DNA of 64,000 nucleotides from JBFHIJ01 sp041596515 (GTDB taxonomy: Bacteria > Bacteroidota > Ignavibacteria > Kapaibacteriales > UBA2268). The notes under the pieces were generated by a model that was not told the origin of the DNA, did not search any database, and worked only from the letters and a program-made list of their open reading frames with translations. The stretch lies in NCBI GenBank assembly GCA_041596515.1, contig JBFHIJ010000009.1:1-64000 (forward strand), in the 5' to 3' direction. Shown in pieces: positions 34,494 to 44,007 of the stretch. Within the stretch, counting starts at the first letter, position 1. Each line of letters begins with the position of its first letter. The translations under genes were made by a program, and so were the position numbers.

Positions 34494-36431
34494 TTATTCT
34501 GCAGATTTTTCTTCAGCAGGTGCATCTTCAGTATTATTTACTTCAGCAGTTTTTGCTTCAGCTTTATTTTCCTTTTTAGGAACATCAAATACATCTGGAA
34601 CATTTTTTTCATCTTCAGGGATTTCGATAGGCGTATTATCGTAAGCATATTTTTCAGCATTTGGAACTGGATGTGCTGATAAATAAATTTCGATAACTGA
34701 ATTATCTTTACCTCTAAGTGCTTCAACGACAGAAAGAACTATTTTTTTAGAATCTTTGTCAAATTCAACCACTTTCAAAGGTAATAAATCACCTAATTTA
34801 AAGAATTCACTGATGTTTTTAACAGGAGCAAAAGAAAGCTGAGAAACAGGAACGAAACCGTCTACGCCTCTAGGAAGTTCTACGATAACGCCTTTTTCAA
34901 TAATTCTTTCTATTTTAGCTTCAGTTTCAGCACCAACTTTATATTCATCTTCAAATACATCCCATGGGTTATCATTGATTTGTTTATGACCCAAAGCGAT
35001 TCTTCTTTGATCAGGATCTATGCTAAGAACAACAACTTCTAATTCGTCGCCTTTCTTAACAAATTCACCCGGATGACGAATCTTCTTAGTCCAAGACAAG
35101 TCGCTAATGTGAACTAAACCATCTACACCAGGTTCCAACTCAACGAATACACCGAAATTAGTAAGGTTGCGAACGATACCTTTGCGTACTGATTCAACAG
35201 GATATTTTTTCATAAGATCTTGCCATGGATCTGGTTCTAATTGTTTCATACCCAAAGCAAGTTTTTTGTTATCTTTATCTATGTTTAGAACAATAGCATC
35301 AACTACCTGACCCATAGAAACGATTTGAGACGGGTGTTTAACATGCTGAGTCCAAGACATTTCACTAATGTGGATAAGTCCTTCGATACCTTTTTCGATT
35401 TCGATGAATGCACCGTAATCAGTCAAGCTGACAACTTTACCAGATACTTTTGTACCTTGTTCGTATTTTTCGCCGATATTATCCCATGGGTGAGAAGTAA
35501 GTTGTTTCATACCCAAAGAGATTCTACGTTTGTCTTCGTCAAAGTCTAATACAACAACTTTAACTGTTTCATCCAACTTAACGATTTCAGATGGATGAGT
35601 AACACGACCCCATGAAAGGTCAGTGATGTGCACAAGACCATCTACACCGCCAAGATCAACGAATACACCGAAGTCAGCAATTGCTTTAACTGTACCTTCA
35701 AGTACAAGACCTTTTTCTAGTTTACCCATAATAGCTTCGCGTTGCTCTTTAAGTTGTTCTTCAAGAAGAACTTTGTGAGAAACAACAACGTTTTCAGATG
35801 GGTGGTTTACTTTTACTACTTTAACGTCAATAGTTTTAGTTACCCAGCCGTCAAAATCACGCACAGGGCGTACATCAATTTGAGAGCCTGGTAAAAATGC
35901 TTCAATACCTAACAAGTCGACAACCATACCGCCTTTGATGCGACGAAGAATTTTAACTTGTGTGATTTCTTGAGATTCAAATAATTTGAGAATATCTTCC
36001 CATATCTTCATAAAGTCAGCACGACGGCGAGAAAGTACAAGTTTGCCGTTAGAGTCTTCAATATTTTCGATAAAAACGTCAATTTCATCACCAATTTGAT
36101 AAGATTCTGCATTGATTAATTCAGCTCTAGGCACAACACCCAAAGATTTGAAATTGATATCAACACGAATTTCGTCTTTTGTGATAGCTACGATTTTACC
36201 TTTTACGAGCTCATCTTCTTTAATTTCAGTGATGTTACCTGTAGCCATTTGCTCAAAAGTATCATCATCTAAAATTAAGTCGTTGAAGCCGTTCTCCAAT
36301 AGTTTAGTTACAGCTTCTCTGGCTCTTTCTGCAACATTGCCGCCTTCTTTACCGGCATCAATCCCTTGCATAGGATGTTTTTCAACAGAAGATTCTGCAA
36401 CATCTTGTAGGGTATTTTGATTTTCTGACAT
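34494..36431 (-). CDS. rpsA: 30S ribosomal protein S1, six S1 domains
   Basis: S1 helps load mRNA on the ribosome. The 645-residue protein has six S1 repeats from about residue 65, of which repeats 3-5 are the most canonical (DFGVFVDLGGVDGLVHITDL, DYGAFIEIEKGIEGLIHIS, NFGVFVELEPGVDGLVHIS). It has N-terminal and C-terminal acidic extensions (the tail rich in Ala, Glu, Lys). I start at 36431 (MSENQNTLQ) because AGAGGT precedes it; the in-frame upstream extension is hydrophobic and unlike S1. It is monocistronic, with a strong terminator after it. Six intact domains fit Gram-negative S1. Confidence 0.95.
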   Translation of the reverse strand: MSENQNTLQDVAESSVEKHPMQGIDAGKEGGNVAERAREAVTKLLENGFNDLILDDDTFEQMATGNITEIKEDELVKGKIVAITKDEIRVDINFKSLGVVPRAELINAESYQIGDEIDVFIENIEDSNGKLVLSRRRADFMKIWEDILKLFESQEITQVKILRRIKGGMVVDLLGIEAFLPGSQIDVRPVRDFDGWVTKTIDVKVVKVNHPSENVVVSHKVLLEEQLKEQREAIMGKLEKGLVLEGTVKAIADFGVFVDLGGVDGLVHITDLSWGRVTHPSEIVKLDETVKVVVLDFDEDKRRISLGMKQLTSHPWDNIGEKYEQGTKVSGKVVSLTDYGAFIEIEKGIEGLIHISEMSWTQHVKHPSQIVSMGQVVDAIVLNIDKDNKKLALGMKQLEPDPWQDLMKKYPVESVRKGIVRNLTNFGVFVELEPGVDGLVHISDLSWTKKIRHPGEFVKKGDELEVVVLSIDPDQRRIALGHKQINDNPWDVFEDEYKVGAETEAKIERIIEKGVIVELPRGVDGFVPVSQLSFAPVKNISEFFKLGDLLPLKVVEFDKDSKKIVLSVVEALRGKDNSVIEIYLSAHPVPNAEKYAYDNTPIEIPEDEKNVPDVFDVPKKENKAEAKTAEVNNTEDAPAEEKSAE

Positions 36432-36584
36432 TAAAGTACCTCTAAAAATAATTTGATTAGTGAAACATAAGTACAATAACAAATTGTACCATTTTTTATA
36501 TGCTTAGCTACGCAATATAATATAATTGTATTTAATTTCCAAAAGTAGATAGATAAATAATATAAAAATCAATATATTATATAG
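36432..36584 (-). other. rpsA upstream region
   Basis: AT-rich and non-coding. TATGTTTC near the rpsA leader is close to the TAnnTTTG promoter element, but no TTTG lies at the right distance. I see no definite promoter. Confidence 0.25.
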
Positions 36585-38072
36585 CTAAGCAGAAAAAATA
36601 AGCTTGCCGGAATTGTAGGTTGCCATTATTTGAAATAGCTGGTCTTTGGAAGATTCGCGATCGTCAATAACAATAAAATCAGCATTTGCTCCGCAAATTA
36701 AGACTTCTTCTCCAAAAAGTTTACGAGGATTGATCGTATAAGCTTCTATCGCAGAGTCTAAATTGATTTCCTCTTGTGGTAGCAAACATTTGCCTTTTGA
36801 CGTAGTCCTATTTGTAAATGCAATCATTCCTGATTGAGGGTCATAAGACTCTATTGGGAAGTCAGAGCCGGCAATTACATTCAGATTTTTATCAAAATAC
36901 GTTTTCCAAAGGTATGCATTACTAAGTTGATTTTGTTCAAGTCTCTCATATAGGATTGTATCAAGATCAGAGTAATAATGCACAGGTTGCAGTGAAGGAA
37001 TGATATTATCAAATTTAAATAGATTTATGTCTTGTTTAGTAATAAGCTGAACATGCTCGACTCGAAAATGTTGTGTAGGAAACTTAGGTGCGAGTTTGTT
37101 ATAAACTTTAAGAGCAGTTGATACAGCTTTGTCTCCGATAGCATGTGTTGCTATATTCAATCCTAATTTTGCAGCTTGTATTACTTTAGTGTAGAGTTGG
37201 TCTTCCTCTAAAATCAAGAAGCCATTAGAATCGTAATCTTTATAATTATCAAACAGAGCAGCGCCATGAGAGCCTAATGCACCATCAAGAAAAAACTTAA
37301 CTCCAACTATATTGAAATATTTATTGCCTGATGTATCTAGATTAAAGTCTAAATATTCTTCATTTTGTGCTCTAAAATAAGTCTTACTTTTGATATAAAG
37401 TTCTGAGTTTTGTTCCATCTTTTGAAACATAGGGAAGAAGTCCGGCTCTAAATCCATGTCATGTACTTCGGTCACGCCCACCTTCGCTAACTCTTGCTGA
37501 GATCTAATGACTTGAGATCGAAGTTGCTCATACGTAAATTGAGGAATATGACTTTCAGCATGGAACATTGCTTCATCTATAAGTATTCCTGTTGGATCTC
37601 CATTCTCATCTTTTTGTATCTCTCCACCTTTGGGAGAGGAACTGGCAGATGTAATATTTAATATATTTAAAGCTCTGGAGTTTAGCCAAGCAGTATGTGC
37701 ATCTATTCTTTTTAAAAACACAGGTGTATCGGGAAATAGTTTATCTAATAATCTTTTATTCGGATATGATTTGTTATTCCAAAGAGATTGATTCCAACCA
37801 ATACCAAATATCCAATCATCTCGATAATCTGGACATGTGTATGCAAGAGCTGCACACTCTTCTGCACTTCTACATTTGTTAAGCATTAGTCCGTTTAGTA
37901 TTAGACCTAGTCCATGGAAGTGACAATGAGAATCTACAAAAGAAGGGAGTATCTTACAACCGTTATAGATATTTTTGGAATGTTCAGTTTCGACAATTGA
38001 ACATTCCTCTATTCTGCAAATTGAATCAATAAGTCCATTTTTTATTTTGATATGGTAAAAATGAGGAATCAA
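36585..38072 (-). CDS. YtcJ-type metal-dependent amidohydrolase
   Basis: The 495-residue protein belongs to the amidohydrolase family 3 (YtcJ-like) branch. LPSFVDSHCHFHGLG gives the HxH metal motif near residue 48. Later metal or active-site segments are FFLDGALGSHGAALFDNY, NIATHAIGDKAV, HFRVEHVQL and VIAGSDFPIES. Relatives hydrolyse formamide-like or N-acyl substrates; the substrate here is not predictable. No signal peptide is seen, so it is cytosolic. The frame opens with TTG at 38072 and no ATG is available near the family N-terminus. It lies downstream of the ferredoxin gene, separated by a terminator. Confidence 0.85.
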   Translation of the reverse strand: MIPHFYHIKIKNGLIDSICRIEECSIVETEHSKNIYNGCKILPSFVDSHCHFHGLGLILNGLMLNKCRSAEECAALAYTCPDYRDDWIFGIGWNQSLWNNKSYPNKRLLDKLFPDTPVFLKRIDAHTAWLNSRALNILNITSASSSPKGGEIQKDENGDPTGILIDEAMFHAESHIPQFTYEQLRSQVIRSQQELAKVGVTEVHDMDLEPDFFPMFQKMEQNSELYIKSKTYFRAQNEEYLDFNLDTSGNKYFNIVGVKFFLDGALGSHGAALFDNYKDYDSNGFLILEEDQLYTKVIQAAKLGLNIATHAIGDKAVSTALKVYNKLAPKFPTQHFRVEHVQLITKQDINLFKFDNIIPSLQPVHYYSDLDTILYERLEQNQLSNAYLWKTYFDKNLNVIAGSDFPIESYDPQSGMIAFTNRTTSKGKCLLPQEEINLDSAIEAYTINPRKLFGEEVLICGANADFIVIDDRESSKDQLFQIMATYNSGKLIFSA

Positions 38073-38101
38073 TATTAAGTCCTAAAGGTTATAACATATA
38101 A

Positions 38102-38133
38102 AAAAAATGCTGCCCTTACCAAGAGCAGCTCTA
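38102..38133 (-). terminator. intrinsic terminator after the ferredoxin gene
   Basis: GCTGC (38109-38113) pairs with GCAGC (38125-38129), with CTT/AAG inside past one mismatch. On the minus strand it is followed by ATTTTTTTT. Confidence 0.75.
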
Positions 38134-38158
38134 TTTTTTTGTCGAACTAATCGCACAA

Positions 38159-38344
38159 TTATTTGATGATTGCTTCTACTGGGCATACATCTTGACATTG
38201 TGGTTCATCGAAATGACCTTCGCATTCTACACATACATCAGCATCGATTACAAATTGATCATCGCCTTCAGAAATAGCTTCTACCGGGCATTCTGGTTCG
38301 CAAGCACCGCAGCTAATGCATTCATCAGTAATTTTTAAAGCCAT
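38159..38344 (-). CDS. 2[4Fe-4S] ferredoxin
   Basis: This small acidic electron carrier has 61 residues. The first cluster motif is CISCGACEPECP. The second is CVECEGHFDEPQCQDVCP, with an 8-residue insertion between the second and third Cys, as in the Allochromatium-type (YfhL/FdxN) ferredoxins of low potential. It has its own terminator and an upstream region of about 96 bases, so it looks monocistronic. Its partner enzyme is unknown; candidates in FCB bacteria include 2-oxoacid:ferredoxin oxidoreductases, none of which is in this window. Confidence 0.95.
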   Translation of the reverse strand: MALKITDECISCGACEPECPVEAISEGDDQFVIDADVCVECEGHFDEPQCQDVCPVEAIIK

Positions 38345-38440
38345 GGTATATCTCCTATTGGAAATTATAATAAAAAATTGGATAGCACTTTTAATACGAT
38401 GCCAAGATAATAAATAGTTGCACTTTTAACAAGCTAAAAT

Positions 38441-39271
38441 TTATTCTTTATCCTTGAAAAAACCGCTCCAATTCTTAGTCGGAGCTAAATACTGACTATC
38501 CATATGTGTTGCTATGGAAGACATAGGGGTCCATAAATTCCATTTATTTCTAAACAAAAGTCGAGGTATACCAAAAAGTAGTAATTTGATATATATCTTT
38601 GCAAATGAAAAATTAGTGAAGATATATTTTGCAAATAAAAAGATATTACACGCATTTATTTTTGTGATGCTTAGCCAAATGCTATTATCATAATTTTTTC
38701 TTAAATACGACTGAAAAGCGTCCAGTGTCTTTGAAAGATATTTTTTTTGAGTCAAAAATGTCATGCAGGTAGTCGATACTGTTCGCCAGTGCCTTGTGTC
38801 TGTTACTTTGATTTTACTTTTATAGTCGTGAAAGTCTAACGTGTAATAATCTAAATGGTCATACGGGGAAACAAAATGTACATCATCATCAGATTCAATC
38901 AAATCTAACATTTCATGGAATGTATCAGGCAGATAAAAGTAGTCATCCTCAGCAAAATATATATTTTCAGAAAATGTCTGAGAATTGAGTATTTCTAATT
39001 GTTTGCCCCAAGTGCCGGCGTTGCCAATACCAGGAAGTGATATAAGTTCTAATTTCTCTTTTGGAATGTAGTTTTTAAATAATTCAGAATATTCTTGCGG
39101 GCAGTCATCTAAAAGTACCCATATCTTAAAGTTAACTTTGGATAGGGAGCTAACTAAAGATTTTAAACAAAGTTCTGAAAGCTTATATTTATCATCAGCA
39201 TGAATAGGAGGAACTTTTGATACTTTAGGATAAATCCTATAGCAAATTGCTACTGAGCATTCTTTCTTCAT
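38441..39271 (-). CDS. glycosyltransferase-like protein
   Basis: The 276-residue cytosolic protein is probably a glycosyltransferase of GT-A fold. VAICYRIYPK opens the fold, FKIWVLLDDCPQE follows, and AEDDYFYLPDTFHEML carries the acidic DxD-like site (EDD). WGKQLEILNSQ resembles the acceptor-side helix. RHWRTVSTTCMTF may contribute to the nucleotide site. The C-terminal third is hydrophobic (LLLFGIPRLLF) and may touch the membrane. I start at 39271 (MKKECS), 2 bases after the preceding gene's stop; an in-frame ATG at 39292 would overlap it. It is paired with a GT2 enzyme, suggesting cell-surface polysaccharide or glycan synthesis. Confidence 0.65.
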   Translation of the reverse strand: MKKECSVAICYRIYPKVSKVPPIHADDKYKLSELCLKSLVSSLSKVNFKIWVLLDDCPQEYSELFKNYIPKEKLELISLPGIGNAGTWGKQLEILNSQTFSENIYFAEDDYFYLPDTFHEMLDLIESDDDVHFVSPYDHLDYYTLDFHDYKSKIKVTDTRHWRTVSTTCMTFLTQKKYLSKTLDAFQSYLRKNYDNSIWLSITKINACNIFLFAKYIFTNFSFAKIYIKLLLFGIPRLLFRNKWNLWTPMSSIATHMDSQYLAPTKNWSGFFKDKE

Positions 39272-39273
39272 AT

Positions 39274-40215
39274 TTATTCCGCATTTCTCCATGATTCAGA
39301 TAAAAGTTTAAAGTAATTATGCTTGTTGAAAGCTTTGGTTGATTTTTCCCCTGATAATATTTTAGATATAACTACCCAAAATTTTGATAGTATAGACGAA
39401 TGCCAAAGTTCTAAATATTTAAAAAAAGTAGCTGTAGACTTTGAGAAGTGTTTTCTACAAAAAAGCAACTTAGAATTTACAAAAATTTGTAACATTTTAG
39501 AGCTGTGGCCAGCATTTTCAGTGCTGCCACCCCTATGGTGAATAATTTGCACTTTAGGATTAAATATAACATAAAAATTACGTATTTGCACCTTATAGCA
39601 ATAATCTGCTTCTTCGGTATAGAAATAATAGTCTTCATCAAAACCACCAACGCCGCCAAACACGCGCATAGGAGTCATGAGGCTACCGCCGTCAGCATAG
39701 CTAACACTTTTAGGGAATCTATCAATTTTGATTTTTCCCCAAAGCAATTTTCTGATAGCTCTCTGAAAAGTAGAAATTAGAAATAAGTCTTTTAGTCCAA
39801 GTCTTATTCCAGGCAAATCTCCGTAGCTGTACTGCCACTGACCGTTAGGAAATACCTGTTGAGCTCCAACTACTCCGACTGTATTATTTTCTTCTAAGTA
39901 AGTCAAAAGAGTGTTAATAGTACCGGGTTTGTATATAATATCTGCATTTGAAATAAGCAAAAATTCAGCATCCGATGCTCTAGCGCCAATATTAACAGCT
40001 TTTGCATAACCTAAATTATCAGAGTTCTCAATTAATTTTATTTCCGGGTATAGATTATGTAAGACTGAAGCAGTGTTGTCTTGTGAATGATTATCGACAA
40101 TAATAATAGAGTAGTCTACATCAGTGAGAGTAGATTTAATGGACTCGATGCAGTTAATTGCAAAATCTAAGCAATTATAAGTAATAATTATTATATCTAA
40201 TTTTCTTGCGAACAA
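39274..40215 (-). CDS. family 2 glycosyltransferase
   Basis: This is a 313-residue GT2 enzyme of the rhamnosyltransferase-like group. It begins KLDIIIITYNCLDFAINCIESI. It has the nucleotide-binding VDNHSQDNT, NLGYAKAVNIGA, the metal-binding LLISNADIIY, and GGVGGFDEDYYFYTEEADYC with the EEADxC signature. The C-terminal region is basic and amphipathic, typical of peripheral attachment to the inner membrane. TTG at 40215 is the only sensible start. It begins a two-gene unit with the glycosyltransferase-like gene downstream. The sugar donor is not predictable. Confidence 0.87.
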   Translation of the reverse strand: MFARKLDIIIITYNCLDFAINCIESIKSTLTDVDYSIIIVDNHSQDNTASVLHNLYPEIKLIENSDNLGYAKAVNIGARASDAEFLLISNADIIYKPGTINTLLTYLEENNTVGVVGAQQVFPNGQWQYSYGDLPGIRLGLKDLFLISTFQRAIRKLLWGKIKIDRFPKSVSYADGGSLMTPMRVFGGVGGFDEDYYFYTEEADYCYKVQIRNFYVIFNPKVQIIHHRGGSTENAGHSSKMLQIFVNSKLLFCRKHFSKSTATFFKYLELWHSSILSKFWVVISKILSGEKSTKAFNKHNYFKLLSESWRNAE

Positions 40216-40386
40216 GATAGCACCGAATTGGATGTGACTAAAAATAGACTGCTAATATACATAAAAAAGTAGAAAATCAGATTAGTAAACTGCAAAAGTA
40301 TAGGCTGAATGTTGATTTATGTTTTTTGTATAAAGGATTATTGTTATATTCGTTTTTTAAATTACTAAAAAAGATTGTCATATTAG
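40216..40386. other. divergent promoter region
   Basis: 171 bases separate the leftward GT2 gene from the rightward GH18 gene. AT-rich, with no gene. Promoters for both must lie here, but I cannot define the elements. Confidence 0.3.
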
Positions 40387-41682
40387 GTGAAAGTGCTTCT
40401 TTCTATATTGTTCTTTTTTGTACCTACTTGTGTGATTCACTCGCAGGTAGCTAAGAGTATACACGTAGAAGAATATGACAAACATAGATATCAGGATAAA
40501 CCTGTATCCAAATCACAGTCAAAGTATAAAATTGATTTGAGAAATACTCTTAATAGTAATAGTTTAGATAAAAAATTTGTTGGTTTTCATGCTTATTGGG
40601 CAGGAGAAAAATATCTAAATTACAGGTATGATTTGATTAGTGATTTGATTTATTTTGGTTTTGAAATTGATTCGGAATCCGGAAGTATTGTTAATTCTAG
40701 GAATTATCTTACTCACCCAATTAATGACATCTGTAAATCTACAAATACTAAACTTCACGTCTCAATTATTTTATTCGGCTCTACTCAGATTAAATCATTT
40801 CTTAATGATACTGCAAAAATTTCATACTTTATAGATAATCTTGACTATTATAATAAAGAAAATTCCTTCGATGGAATAAATATAGACTTTGAAACACTCC
40901 CTAGCGAATGCAGTAATCAATTTGTATATTTTGTTCAGCAATTAGATACATCATTTCCGTCTAAAGAAATATCAATAGACATACCTGCGGTAGATTGGAA
41001 CTCTTCATACTCATTCGAAAAGCTTAACCCAATATGTGATTTTTACTTTCTAATGGGATATGATTACTACTGGAGTGGCTCAGATAATGCCGGCCCTGTA
41101 AGTCCTTTGAGAGGGGGAAATATTAATATCGAATATAGTCTAAACAGATATGAGTCTAATCTGATAGATTTAGAAAAAATAATATTAGGATTGCCATGGT
41201 ATGGAAGAGGATGGGAAGTTTCTGATTCCTCATTTCAAAGCAAAGTTACCGGTGGTTCTGAAGCTTTGACTTACGATTACATAAAATCTAATTTCAGCTC
41301 TGCAAATTACTCTCAAAAATATGATAGCAATTATTTATCTTATTTAGATAAAGAAAAATGGAATGAAATATGGTATGATGATTCACTGGCATTCTCTACT
41401 AAAGTAATCTATGCCCTGAGCAGAGAATTAGCAGGAGTTGGAGTTTGGGCATTGCACTACCAAAATGATAATAATCAACTATGGGGTGCAGTAGAGCATA
41501 GTTTTAAAGAGGTCTCTGTAAAAGAATTAGAGAGGAAAAATGAAGGGATAGTAGAATACTACGATTTACAAGGACGTAAAGTTTACAATATTGAAGACTC
41601 ATCCGGCAAATTTATTCTCAAAATATTGAAAGTGGCCGGAAAGATTAAAAGTGCGGATGGAATCTATCTCGAAAGGAAGTAG
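40387..41682 (+). CDS. secreted GH18 (chitinase-like) protein
   Basis: The 431-residue protein has a Sec signal (KVLLSILFFFVPTCVIHSQ). A glycoside hydrolase family 18 barrel follows: YFGFEIDSESG, the catalytic DGINIDFE (DxxDxDxE with its acid Glu), YFLMGYDYYWSG, LPWYGRGWEV and GVGVWALHYQND near the end. The family cleaves chitin or peptidoglycan-related GlcNAc linkages; the SleL/YaaH-like branch works on cell wall. After the barrel a segment YYDLQGRKVYNIE and a closing ADGIYLERK loosely recall type IX secretion C-terminal domains, but the match is weak. The GTG at 40387 is the start. The gene appears monocistronic. Confidence 0.82.
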   Translation: MKVLLSILFFFVPTCVIHSQVAKSIHVEEYDKHRYQDKPVSKSQSKYKIDLRNTLNSNSLDKKFVGFHAYWAGEKYLNYRYDLISDLIYFGFEIDSESGSIVNSRNYLTHPINDICKSTNTKLHVSIILFGSTQIKSFLNDTAKISYFIDNLDYYNKENSFDGINIDFETLPSECSNQFVYFVQQLDTSFPSKEISIDIPAVDWNSSYSFEKLNPICDFYFLMGYDYYWSGSDNAGPVSPLRGGNINIEYSLNRYESNLIDLEKIILGLPWYGRGWEVSDSSFQSKVTGGSEALTYDYIKSNFSSANYSQKYDSNYLSYLDKEKWNEIWYDDSLAFSTKVIYALSRELAGVGVWALHYQNDNNQLWGAVEHSFKEVSVKELERKNEGIVEYYDLQGRKVYNIEDSSGKFILKILKVAGKIKSADGIYLERK

Positions 41683-41706
41683 TGGATGTCTGAAAACGAT
41701 AAAAAG

Positions 41707-41715
41707 TTATCCACA
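41707..41715 (+). promoter_or_regulatory. perfect single DnaA-box sequence
   Basis: TTATCCACA matches the DnaA-box consensus exactly and lies in an AT-rich gap before secD. No second box or dnaA/dnaN gene is near, so this is not evidence for an origin. Confidence 0.35.
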
Positions 41716-41831
41716 ATTATTAAATATTAACGTTTACGTTGGTATTTTCAAGATTTAGATATATATTCGTGCTTGTCTAAATTGCAAAGTAAAGAAATTA
41801 AATAATATTAGCTTTTAAAACGGAGGTTTAA

Positions 41832-43961
41832 TTGAAAGGGAATTTAGGAAGATTCGCTATTGTTGTGATACCTATCATTGCTGCTATATTGCTGTTGTAT
41901 CCAACTTACAAATCTGCTTCTCTTAAAGATTTACAGGCAGATGCTTATAAAAGAGCAGAAGAAGCTCAGTCGATAGATGATTCTTTAGCAATCATTGATA
42001 CGTTTAACAAAGACTACAGAGAAGAATTACAGGGCGCTAACTCTGGAGCTCTTAAACTTGGCCTTGACCTTCAGGGCGGTATGTACGTTACTTTGGAAGT
42101 CGATGTACTAAAGCTAATTGAAGAAGCTGCTATCAGAGATGCAGTAGATGAAGTGTTTATGGAAATACTTGACAAAACTCGTAAAGAACAAATTGAATCT
42201 GACGAGCCTACAATCGAAGTGTTCTTAAGAAACTTTGATGCAGTTAAAGATGCAAGTGGTATTTCTCTTTTAAATTATTTTGATGTTGGTGACATCAAAG
42301 ATGCTTCGAGAGAAAAAATAATTGAAAAATTGGAATTAAATGCTACTCAAGCGGTGGATCAAGCTTTGGAAGTTATCCGCCAACGTATTGACACTTATGG
42401 TGTAACAGAGCCAAACATCCAGAAGCAAGGTAATCGTAGAATTATCCTTGAGTTGCCAGGTGTTAAAGATGAATCTGAAGTAAGATCTCTTCTTGAAACA
42501 ACAGCTCGTTTAGATTTCCAACTTCTTAGAAATAACTCTAAAATCGTGAGAGCTTTTCAAAAAATTGACAAAGTGCTTTACGAACAAAGTCTTAGAAGAA
42601 AAGGTTTACAAGTAGAAGAAGAAGTTAGACCAGAAGTTGTTGCTGAAAATACTGTGGAAGAAGCAGGAAATGATACTCCAACTATATCAGAAGATACTAT
42701 ACAAAATGATTCTACTGATATAACTTCGAATGATAGTGCTGCATCAGACACAGCTGCTACTGCTGGAACTGACTCAGTTGATAAAAATGACCCTTATTCA
42801 GGTATGTCTGACTCTGAAGCACAAAAAGCATACAAAGAAAAACATCCGTTTACTTCTTTGTTCGCAACTTATGCTATAGTGAACAATCAGTATCAACCAA
42901 TCTCTTATGATATGGAATCAATCCCTGATATTGATTATTCCTTTGTTATCTTAAAAGAACAAATTGAGTTGTTTAATTCATATTTGTCCAGACCAGCTGT
43001 AAAGTCATTGATTCCTTCTAACTTGAAAATTGCAATCGATGCTAAACCTGACCAAAGAGCTTTGAAAAATAATGTAGAATCATATAATTTCTACTCTTTG
43101 AAAAGAGATGCTGAACTTACAGGTGAAGTGATTACTAATGCTATGGCTACTTTTGATGCAATGCAAAATCAGCCAATCGTTAATATGCAAATGAATACGG
43201 AAGGTGCTGAAAAATGGGCACGTATCACAGGTGCTAACATTGGTAAACGAATTGCAGTAGTATTGGATGGTAGAGTTTATACTGCTCCAAACGTAATTAG
43301 TAAAATATCCGGTGGTAGTTCTCAGATTACAGGTATGGCTGATATCCAAGAAGCAAGACTACTTGAAATTATTTTGAAAGCAGGTGCTTTGAAAGCTCCT
43401 GTACAAATAGTTGAAGAAAGAGTTGTAGGTCCGTCTCTGGGTGAAGACTCTATTTCAAGTGGTATCAATGCTACAATGTTAGCTGTTGGCTTAGTAATTT
43501 TATTTATGATAGTTTACTACAACATTGGTGGTTTTGTAGCCGACTTTGCTGTATTGCTAAATATTACTCTTGTTATTTCTGTATTGGCTGCTTTTGGTGG
43601 TACTTTAACATTGCCTGGTATCGCCGGTATCATTTTGACTATTGGTATGGCGGTGGATGCAAACGTGCTTATCTTCGAGCGTGTTAGAGAGGAATTGAAA
43701 AAAGGAAGATCCATCAAATCTGCAATAGACGAAGGTTTCCAAAAAGCTTTAAGTGCGATTCTTGACTCTAACATTACTACTTTTATAACCGGTATGATTT
43801 TGTTCTATCTTGGTAGTGGTCCTATCAAAGGTTTTGCAATGACATTGATGATTGGTATTATTGGTACCTTATTTACTGGTATAGTAGTGACAAGAAAAGT
43901 AATTGAAATTATGCTTGGTGATAAAACATCATTTAATTTTGGTCAAACTAAAAATATTTAA
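41832..43961 (+). CDS. secD: protein translocase subunit SecD
   Basis: SecD with SecF uses the proton gradient to pull proteins out of the SecYEG channel. The 709-residue protein has an N-terminal membrane segment (RFAIVVIPIIAAILLL) and GLDLQGGMYVTLEVD. A large periplasmic P1 domain includes RQRIDTYGVTEPNIQKQG, and a C-terminal five-helix bundle contains GMAVDANVLIFERVREEL. About 60 residues of Glu/Thr/Ser/Asp-rich low complexity (about 275-335) make it longer than typical SecD. The start is TTG at 41832, preceded by CGGAGG with 5 bases of spacing. secF follows after 46 bases. Confidence 0.96.
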   Translation: MKGNLGRFAIVVIPIIAAILLLYPTYKSASLKDLQADAYKRAEEAQSIDDSLAIIDTFNKDYREELQGANSGALKLGLDLQGGMYVTLEVDVLKLIEEAAIRDAVDEVFMEILDKTRKEQIESDEPTIEVFLRNFDAVKDASGISLLNYFDVGDIKDASREKIIEKLELNATQAVDQALEVIRQRIDTYGVTEPNIQKQGNRRIILELPGVKDESEVRSLLETTARLDFQLLRNNSKIVRAFQKIDKVLYEQSLRRKGLQVEEEVRPEVVAENTVEEAGNDTPTISEDTIQNDSTDITSNDSAASDTAATAGTDSVDKNDPYSGMSDSEAQKAYKEKHPFTSLFATYAIVNNQYQPISYDMESIPDIDYSFVILKEQIELFNSYLSRPAVKSLIPSNLKIAIDAKPDQRALKNNVESYNFYSLKRDAELTGEVITNAMATFDAMQNQPIVNMQMNTEGAEKWARITGANIGKRIAVVLDGRVYTAPNVISKISGGSSQITGMADIQEARLLEIILKAGALKAPVQIVEERVVGPSLGEDSISSGINATMLAVGLVILFMIVYYNIGGFVADFAVLLNITLVISVLAAFGGTLTLPGIAGIILTIGMAVDANVLIFERVREELKKGRSIKSAIDEGFQKALSAILDSNITTFITGMILFYLGSGPIKGFAMTLMIGIIGTLFTGIVVTRKVIEIMLGDKTSFNFGQTKNI

Positions 43962-44007
43962 GCGTAATTAATCTAAGTTTGGAAATAATAATTAGAGGAA
44001 TATATTA

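Noticed and set aside
40387..41682. Firm type IX secretion signal on the GH18 protein
   Set aside because: Only short pieces (YDLQGRKV, GIYLERK) resemble such a domain, and its order and ending are not canonical, so I did not claim it.
41683..41831. Replication origin near the DnaA box
   Set aside because: One box only, with no cluster, no AT-rich 13-mers in order and no dnaA, dnaN, gidA or parAB nearby.
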